A stretch of DNA of 64,000 bases from Scilla litardierei (lineage: Eukaryota; Streptophyta; Magnoliopsida; Asparagales; Asparagaceae), in assembly GCA_030789695.1 (NCBI GenBank), contig CM061142.1, positions 607,175,659-607,239,658 of the forward strand, written 5' to 3'. The first letter of the stretch is position 1; every line of letters begins with the position of its first letter. Below the pieces are notes generated by a model. That model was not told the origin of the DNA and ran no database searches. It saw only the letters and a program-made list of their open reading frames with translations. This document shows positions 57,042-64,000 of the stretch, piece after piece. The position numbers and the translations under genes are program-made.

Positions 57042-58150
57042 ATGAGAGAGGATATCTTGTCGGGGTTGGCCTCGATTCCTCGTTTGGTGATCATGAAGCC
57101 GAGGAACTTTCCAGACCAGACGCCGAATATGTACTTCGCTGGGTTGAGCCGCAGGTTGTAGTGCCGCATTTTCTGGAAGGTCTTCTCAAGGTCGACGAGA
57201 TGATCCTCGGCCTTCTTTGACTTGACCAGCATATCGTCGATGTAGACTTCAATATTCCTGCCGACCTGGGGGTGAAAGATTTTGTTTATCATTCGTTGAT
57301 AGGTTGCTCCCGCGTTCTTGAGTCCGAATGGCATCTTTGTGTAGCAGAACATTCCCCGGTCGGTGATGAATGACATCTTCTCCTCATCATGGATCGCCAT
57401 CTGGATTTGATTGTAGCCTGAGAAGGCGTCCACGAAGATCAGCAGCTCGTACCCAGAGGCATTGTCCACCAGGTGGTCGATCCTCGGCAGTGGGAAGCTA
57501 TCTTTTTGGGCAGGCCTTATTGAGGTCCGTGAAGTCCACGCACATTCGCCATTTACCGCTGGACTTCTTCACTATCACCACATTAGCGAGCTAGTCAGGG
57601 TAGCTCACTTCTATAATGAATCCAGCCTCAAGGAGCTGCTCCACATCCTCGCCCGCTGCCCGCACATTCTCTCCCCTGCGCTTTGCTTCTTCTACCGGAT
57701 TGGGCGAGCTTTCGGGTCGACGTGTAGCTCATGGGTGATCACCGCAGGGTCGACTCTAGGCATGTCCAAGGGAGACCATGCAAAAATATCTGCATTCGCC
57801 TTAAGGATGTTGACTATCCCCGCCTTTAGCTCCGCAGATAGCTTTGTGCCAATAGACACAGTCTTGTCATATTCCTCCGTCACTGTTACCTCCTCTACGT
57901 CCTCTACCGGAGCTGGTCATTGTGAGCGAAGTCCTTCCAACCGTCGAGAAGGTCGATCGACAGGGCTTGCTCGGACTTCTTGTGTTTGGTGAAGCCAACA
58001 TAGCAGCTTTGTGAGAGCTTCTGGCATCCTCGCAACTGCCCCACCCCGTGCATTGTCTGGAATTTCACCATTTGGTGCAGCAGTGAGGGGAGAGCTTCAA
58101 CGATGGTCATGTAAGGCCGTCCGATGATAACGTTGTATGCTGAGGCGACG
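57042..58150 (-). pseudogene. pol: F reverse transcriptase
   Basis: On the minus strand, 57883-57692 gives the region upstream of RT (DIFAWSPLDMPRVDP). After stops and a frameshift, 57469-57042 is open with FVDAFSGYNQI (first catalytic Asp), MPFGLKNAGATYQR, YIDDMLVKS (the YxDD catalytic motif) and LNPAKYIFGV, ending NPDKISSLI at the E insertion. Catalytic residues are present but the gene is interrupted by stops and by E. Confidence 0.93.
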
Positions 58151-58440
58151 ACGATGACGACGAACTACGTCATTCGAGTGACGACCTTTGGCCTCTCCCC
58201 CAGGGTGACGAGCAGGGTGATCACTTCGACAATAGGCACTGAATGGCCGATGAAGACGATAATTGGGCCCACGCATGGCTTCAGCTCTACCTCGTTTAGT
58301 CCCATCTTCTGGATCATGGACAAGAACAAGATGTCACACGTGCTGCATGGGTCGACCAGGAGTCTGCTCACCATAGCTGGCCCTATAAGAGCTTCGATGA
58401 TGATGGCATCTTCATGTGGCATCTCCACCCCCTCCAGATT
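58151..58440 (-). pseudogene. pol: F aspartic protease
   Basis: Open frame 58428-58165 on the minus strand. LLVDPCSTCDILF corresponds to the retroviral-type protease active site (normally LVD-x-GSS-x-D-I-L); the Asp is kept but the following Gly is Cys, so activity is doubtful. FIGHSVPIVEVITL follows as in the family. Confidence 0.8.
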
Positions 58441-60464
58441 GTCATCAGAGAAGGAGATGGGGGGACGAGCTACTCTTCTCCGCTTTATCCCTGCATCCGC
58501 CCACCATCATAACCTGTCGGGCAAAAGTCTTCCTTGCCGATGCTGAAGTACTGCTCTGGGCCGGCCCATCATAGATTACATCCACACGCATGATCGGATC
58601 GGGCCCATGGTAGGCAACATGCCCGGTGTCGTCGGTTGGTCGGTTAGGTCATGCGGTCGCCCTTCCCTCGTGGCATGGTCCTCCCTGGTCGATGAATCTC
58701 TGGAGATGCATGCCCTCGATTAGCTGCTCTATATCCTTCTCCAATGTGTAGCACTCATCGGTATCATGGCCGTGGTCGCGGTGATATCAACAATACTTCT
58801 GGTTGTTCCTCGCGTCGGGCCTTGACCTCATTCTGGGGGAACGTCTTTGAGAAGCTCGCCTGTCATGGACACAGTCATCACTTCCAGCAGGGGAGCATTG
58901 AGTCTCGTATAGATGACCTCCTACACTCTTTCGGGTCTGCCTCTCGGAGCGGGGTTCCTGGGGGCGAGGAACCCCCTCAGCGGTCCGGGGCGATCCTGCC
59001 CTCGAGGGCCTCCCTGGTCGCACCCTCGGGGGAGGTCCTGATCGCGCCCTCTGGGACGGTCCTGGTCATGCCCTTGGGGGCAATCATCTTGTCTCGGCTG
59101 TTCACTGGGCCTCACCTCAACACGTGGGGCTTTGGCTGGTGCGGCCTCCTTCATCGTCCCCAAAGCCTCCTCGCTTAGCATATACTTCTCTGCTCGGGCG
59201 AAGAGGGCATCAAGGTTGGCAGGCGGATCATGGAGCAGCGACTTAAGTAGACTCATATTAGCCAGACCCTTCTTGAAGGCTGCCATGACGAGCTCATCTC
59301 TGCAGCTCGTCACGTTGAGTCTCTCCTCATTGAAGTGCTGCAAGAATTTGCGGATGGTCTCCTCCGCCTTCTAGACCATCGTGAACAGATAGTTCGACGC
59401 CTTCCTCCTTCTTTGCCCCGCCAAGAACTATTGACAAAACTTGCAGGAAAGGTCACCGAATGAATTAATGAAGCGGTCGGACAGGCCATTGTACCACTCC
59501 ACTGCCAACTTCTTCGACAGAGGAGGGCGTTGTCCGCTCTGTGGATCTCCATCATTCCTTGGTATCACTTCACATGCTCCAGTGGATCACCCAAACTGTC
59601 ATACAGTTCAAACTGATGTAGTTTGAACCTATAGAGTACCGGGTTTGAGATCACCCTTCGGGTCCGTGGATTGGCTTCTTCAAGGTTGGGGGAGGCATTG
59701 GCGTCCTTTGGGAGACGTCTATGCCACCTCGGTGTTCTAGCCACTTGTTGGAATCACCGGATGAGCGACCTTGGCGCTCAGAGGCGTTCCTCTCTCGCCT
59801 CCGGGGGTCAGCTTTGGTCGCGGTTCTCTCGTCACCGGTCGTTATGCCTAGGAGAGTGGTGCCTTGACAGGGGGGCTTCTGCTATGGTGGGCGTGCCCTT
59901 CTTGTCTCGGGCTCGGCGACCTCCTGCAACGGTGGCTTTCAACAGCAAGATCCAGCCTGGGGCTTTCTCGTATAATCAAGGCCAACGCCTGGGGGACTCC
60001 TTAGCTCCCCTCCTGAGGCCTCTCCCTCGCGACATCAATGAGTCGATGCTGTCGGACGACAGCTTCTTCATCCAGTTGCCTTTGATAAGCAGCCTCCTCC
60101 GCGTCATCGAACTGCTTCTGCAGAGTGGCTGCTTCTCCTTCGTCGACCCACCTTTGTTGTGCGACAGCTTCGTCTTCAAATTGGGGGAGGAGGTCCCGCC
60201 TCACATTACGGGATCTGGAGAGGCCTTCTAATGAATGTGGCCTGGCATGCCTGGCAGCAGCCCAGTCCTCCATCATTTTGGTGAAATTTTCAAAGCTTTT
60301 CTAGACACAGAGGGCCCGGCCTAAATGACAACGATCGACCCCTCAAGGGGTAGATCCATCGGAGGAGTTCTTTTGGGAGAGCAGTTCTCTTCGACCATAG
60401 GCTGCTTGCCATAACGGTCGCTGCGGTGAGTGCGTGCGGTGTCTGATATGGTTGTAACCCTAGA
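58441..60464 (-). pseudogene. gag: F gag, multiple frameshifts and stops
   Basis: Pieces on the minus strand: a coiled-coil N-terminal region (60276-60001, Glu/Ala/Arg-rich) and the gag core near 59600-59345 (LGDPLEHVK, MMEIHRADNALLCR, then WYNGLSDRFINSFGDL). An open C-terminal stretch follows (59343-58921) with FNEERLNVTSCRDELVMAAF and an Arg/Asp/Gln/Gly-rich repeat of about 8 residues (DRPRGRDQ-like). Near 58800-58690 lies the Tat-type motif HRDHGHDTDECYTL. At least five interruptions are visible. The likely ATG is at 60410-60412, but the leader would be short, so this is uncertain. Confidence 0.82.
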
Positions 60465-60483
60465 TTCCCACAGATGACACCAA
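60465..60483 (-). other. Primer binding site of F
   Basis: Minus strand TTGGTGTCATCTGTGGGAA next to the 5' LTR. It equals the Tat-type TTGGCGCCGTCTGTGGGAA with two C-to-T and one G-to-A change, all at former CpG sites. Confidence 0.78.
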
Positions 60484-60484
60484 C

Positions 60485-60633
60485 CGTTGCAGGTCAAGTC
60501 TGCCCAACAATAGAATTTGTATTTAATGAGGGAACCACGAGTACAATGATTACAAGTTTGTGGCTATCGATGAGGCTAAAGCGATGTGGAATGCACTACG
60601 TATACGAAGGTCCCAAGGTCGTCTGTTGGTCGC
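60485..60633 (-). repeat. 5' LTR of F, first piece
   Basis: Matches 29832-29978 of the 3' LTR. Its terminal CA has become CG (minus). Interrupted by the solo LTR at 60634; continues at 62320-62392 and then past element I, outside the window. Confidence 0.88.
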
Positions 60634-62314
60634 TGACGTGCGTTTATATTTCATATATTCACGCACGTCTTCTTTTGTGTTTTTCCGTTATTTTCCGTCG
60701 TCTCGTATCCGTTTTCTCGTATTTTCTAGTTTCTTTCACTTCTCCGTGTTTTTGCGTGTTTGCAGGAGTTTGCCAGCATAGGGGACGCATAACGAAGATA
60801 TCACATGTCCCCGGAGCAACGGGAGGAGTCACGCGTGATCCGGGGGTCAAACGACAAAGATTTCTATCTTTCAGCCCCCCCACCCGATCGGTTGGATACA
60901 TCCAACCGATCGGGTGATGCACGCGGGCACGACCCGGACAGCAGCTGAAGCAAAGTGAGCATCAATCAACCGGGTCAGAGACCGGTTCAGCCTGACTGTC
61001 TTCTCTAGAAATTGAAGTTGAATTCCAACCGATCGGGTGACCTTCACCCGATCGGTTCATCTGTAACTGATTCCCCAAAGAGGCGACCCGGAGAGCAGAC
61101 CCGACGGCTCGCTGACCGTGTGAAAACGTCTGAAGTTTCTGTTTATTTGGGTGACGTTTCCAACCGATCGGTTGATCTATCAACCGATCGGTTCACCTGA
61201 TGAGCTCGAGATCCAAACGACCAGAAGCTTCCGCCAACCGATCGTGTCGAGTGACCGGGTGATGTTTCTGAAAATCGCTGCCAAAGAACAAAGCAGGTCA
61301 CCCGATCGATTGATTCTTCACCCGATCGGGTGACGTCGTTTTCTATACATAGAACCCCAAGGTTTTCAGAAACGAGAGCGGTTTTTTTGGGCTGTTGTAT
61401 TTTTCTGCTTTCTCTCCATTTTGTGACGGCTTGAATTTATTTGATATTTGTAAGTTGTCTGATCTTTACCAAACTTTAATATAGTGTTATTTGCATTGCT
61501 TTTACTACTTTTCAATCGCCGGATTATTTTTTTAACGGTCGATTTTCATTTAGATTGCTTTTTACCTAAAATGTGTGAGTAGTTCCCAAATCTGGGATTT
61601 TGGTGGAAACCCCTTCGTGGGTTCTTCCTAATGCGTCCATAGGACTAGGAAATCGATAGGGATTAGGAATCTATTGGTTACACTGGGTGTTTTATTGTCA
61701 TCGATGGGAAAAAGACCGCCTTTGACCGTTGGGCCAAGGGGGAATAAACTTGGCGGTTGACTCCCTAGCCATAGCTCACGCCCTTAGCGTAGACATCGAA
61801 TCCTAGTGTGCGGGAGCGACAGGATGAGATGTTGGGAGTTATCGTTGTGAGCTTAGTGCTCCCGGGGTCGGTCAGTGTTAATGGACATGGGAATACCCAC
61901 TGACCGAACCCGGGTAGTCCGGCATATCATCCTGGGCACCGACCGGAATATCAGGCCCATGGGGTGCTGGTATCACTCTTAGAGGCAACGTCTCACCATT
62001 AGACCCTAGTTCCGATCGTTATCCTATCTGCCGGTCGTATTAGTGAGAATCATATGAGAGGGTGGAAACCGAAGTCCCGGGTTTCCCTTTGTATTGTTTA
62101 TCCCTCGCATTCTATTTCCGTGACAACCCATCTACCGATTCGAGCTAGCTCACCCATGGGGTGAATTTGGTCCTTTTTGACACAAGCACAACCACGCCTC
62201 CCTGAGTTCAACCCCCAAGCCACACTACAACACCGTGCGCTTGCGGTTAGAAATATTTAAATCTCGCGCCCCCAATCCATTTGCACTCTTATGCTACAAA
62301 ACTAGGGGACGTCA
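60634..62314 (+). mobile_element. Solo LTR of Athila/Tat-type family I
   Basis: 1681 bp from TGACGTGC to GGGACGTCA, flanked by a perfect 5-bp duplication GTCGC (60629-60633, 62315-62319) in the F LTR. It is similar over its whole length to the LTR at 62393-63918. No internal region is attached, so it was left by LTR-LTR recombination. It contains the CGATCG palindrome array (60881-61332) and a TATA-like CTATACATAG near 61343. Confidence 0.95.
60881..61332 (+). promoter_or_regulatory. CGATCG palindrome array upstream of TATA in solo LTR
   Basis: Units of the form CA[A/C]CCGATCGG[T/G]TG. Perfect 14-bp palindromes are at 61161-61174 (CAACCGATCGGTTG) and 61319-61332 (CACCCGATCGGGTG). Two larger hairpins: 60881-60916 (17-bp arms, 2-nt loop) and about 61027-61057 (14-bp arms, 3-nt loop). 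Further copies are at 61181, 61235 and 61297. The last unit is about 10 bp from the TATA-like motif. Confidence 0.8.
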
Positions 62315-62392
62315 GTCGCCTACTCCTGGTAGCTGAGGCGAGCTTCCTGCGAGAATAACAACTCGTCAGAAAGGTTAGATTGGCTGTCAACC
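62315..62392 (-). repeat. 5' LTR of F, second piece
   Basis: First five bases are the GTCGC duplication; 62320-62392 matches 29988-30060 of the F 3' LTR. CAACC at 62388-62392 should be the left target duplication of element I. Confidence 0.85.
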
Positions 62393-63918
62393 TGACGTGC
62401 ATTTATATTTTATATATTCACGCATGTCTTCTTCGTGATTTTCCGTTGTTTTTCGGTGTTTTGTATCCATTCCCTCGTGATTTTTAGTTTTCTTTCACTT
62501 CTTTGTGTTTTTGTGCCAATGCAGGAGAATGACAGTGCTGGGGACATATAAAGAAGATATCATGAGTCCCCGGAGCAACGGGAGGTGTCACGTACGATCC
62601 CGAGGGCCAAACGGCGAAGAAAACCATGTATCAGCCCTCAACCGATTGGTTGGACACAGCCAACCGATCGGTTGGTGCACGCGTATCCGACCCGGACAGA
62701 AGCGACAGAAGAGAAGCAGCCAACCAATCAGTTCAGCGATCGGGTTAATCCGTCAGTGCTCTCTGTTTTTGGGCTGAATTCCAACCGATCGGGTGACATC
62801 TCACCCGATCGATTCATCTGTAGCCGAGATTCACAAATATTGACCCAAAGACTCAACCAGTCGCATCAACCGACCAGTTGATGTATCTGAAGACTGAAGG
62901 CCAAAACGACTGTCAGCTCACCCGATCGGTTCATGTATCAATCGATCGGGTGGTCGCATTTTCTATATATAGTGACCTAGGTTTCCCAGACGCAGATCCC
63001 CGTTGTTTTTCTGTCTTTTTGGGATTTGTGATGGCTCGGAATTTATTTTATCTTGTAAGTTTTCTGATTATTCTGGAACTTTAATATTGCATTAATACTA
63101 TTGCTAGCTTCATAGTTCTATTGTCTGATTTTGATTTCAATGGTTGAATTTTATTGTGATGCTATTTTCGCCATGAATTGTGAGTAGTTCTCCAATCTAG
63201 GGCATTGGTGGAAACCCCTTCGTGTGTTCTCCCTAGAACGACCATATGATTAGGGTTTCGATAGGATTTAGGAATTTAAATGGTTACGCGGGGCGTTTTA
63301 TTGTCACTGGCAGAGATAGACCACCTTTAACCGTCAGGCCAAGGGGAAATAAAACTGGTGTTTGATCCCCTAGCCACAGCTCACACCCCTAGCGTAAACA
63401 TTGAATCCTAGCACGTGGGAACGGCAGGATGAAATGTTGGGAGTAATCGTTGCGAGCTTAGTGCTCCCGGAGTCAGTCGGTGTTAATGGACATGGGACTG
63501 CCCACTGACCGAACCCGAGTAGTCCTAGCGTATCATCCTGGGCATCGACCGGAATATCGGGCCCATGGGACGCTAGGTATCACTCTTAGAGGCAACGTCT
63601 CACCACTAAACCCTACAATTCAATCGTAATCCTATCTGTCGGTCGTAACAGAGAGGGCACATGATAGGGTGGAAACCAAAGTCCTGGATTCCCTTTTATA
63701 TCTTACATCCTTCGTATTTCTATTTGTGATAACCTACCAATTGATCGAGCCAGCTCATCCATCGGGTGACCCGGTTCCTTTTTGACAACAAGCACAACAC
63801 ACGCCTCCCTGAGTTTGACCCCCAAGCCACACTACAACACCATGCTCTTGCAGTTATAAATATTTAAATCGGGTATCCCCGATCCTATTGCCAATATTGT
63901 TAAATCTAGGGGACGTCA
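62393..63918 (+). repeat. 5' LTR of element I
   Basis: 1526 bp from TGACGTGC to GGGACGTCA, so the termini are inverted (TGACGT/ACGTCA). It has the palindrome array 62639-62951 and a TATA box TATATATA at 62964-62971. Confidence 0.93.
62639..62971 (+). promoter_or_regulatory. CGATCG palindrome array and TATA box in LTR of I
   Basis: CAACCGATTGGTTG (62639), perfect CAACCGATCGGTTG (62661-62674), paired CCAACCGATCGGGTGA / TCACCCGATCGATTC near 62780-62815, and CACCCGATCGGTTC / CAATCGATCGGGTGG near 62920-62952, ending about 12 bp before TATATATA. Several units differ from those in the solo LTR, but core and placement are kept. Confidence 0.78.
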
Positions 63919-63925
63919 AGCTTTA

Positions 63926-63943
63926 TGGCGCCGTTGCCGGGGA
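63926..63943 (+). other. Primer binding site of element I
   Basis: TGGCGCCGTTGCCGGGGA, seven bases after the LTR end. This is the PBS I know from Athila and related plant gypsy elements (complementary to a tRNA 3' end, usually given as tRNA-Asp). Confidence 0.88.
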
Positions 63944-64000
63944 GGCAACGTGCTTGTTTATTTTAGGACCCTGTGAACCCTAGAGTCTAGTCCACATCCT

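Larger units (their letters stand above)
62393..64000 (+). mobile_element. Athila/Tat-type gypsy element I, 5' end (runs off window)
   Basis: 5' LTR 62393-63918 followed by a PBS and the first bases of the interior; the remainder lies beyond the right edge. Same family and orientation as the solo LTR at 60634-62314, inserted 78 bp away in the same F LTR. Confidence 0.93.

Overview
This window reads as nuclear DNA from a plant with a large, repeat-rich genome. Nearly everything recognisable is an LTR retrotransposon: plant-type Ty1/copia and Ty3/gypsy elements with tRNA-primed primer binding sites, polypurine tracts and 5-bp target duplications. The other material is a histone H4 pseudogene and a Helitron-type end. 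I see no intact host gene, rRNA, tRNA or CRISPR array.

Left block (1-20971) is a nested stack. The host is element D, a minus-strand Tat-like gypsy element; its 5' LTR is at 20138-20971 and its gag is joined directly to an antisense coiled-coil ORF. A minus-strand copia element (B; 5' LTR 8375-8905, leader running off the left edge) sits in D. Copia element A (plus strand, 496-8260, target duplication CCTAC) sits inside the leader of B. A gag-only gypsy element with 3.4-kb LTRs (C, plus, 10380-19341) sits inside the gag of D.

Middle block (20972-29831) is AT-rich low-copy sequence with local duplications, a candidate orphan exon (24954-25087), a histone H4 pseudogene (to 26860) and a GC-rich minisatellite that ends in a Helitron 3' signature (hairpin plus CTAG at 28314-28342).

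Right block (29832-64000) is one old minus-strand Tat-lineage gypsy element (F) split by later insertions. Its 3' LTR is 29832-30823, with an antisense ORF, ~140-bp repeats, integrase, two RNase H domains, RT, protease and gag in order, and its 5' LTR lies at the right edge. Into F went copia G (33252-~40032), a Sirevirus-like gag-only copia H (40033-46123), a young coding-free element E (47885-57041, identical 2813-bp LTR lengths, TSD ATGAG), a solo LTR (60634-62314, TSD GTCGC) and a second member of that solo-LTR family (I, from 62393, running off the right edge). A deletion has fused G to H and removed part of the F integrase.

The theme is parasitism between elements: C, E and H lack pol, and A has dead pol but nearly identical LTRs, so all would need proteins from relatives. 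The most interesting structural signal is that several unrelated LTR families carry arrays of short palindromes just upstream of the TATA box: CACTTAT..AGTG at exact 21-bp spacing in B and G, CAGTCGACTG in H, and CGATCG-centred 14-mers in the solo LTR and I.
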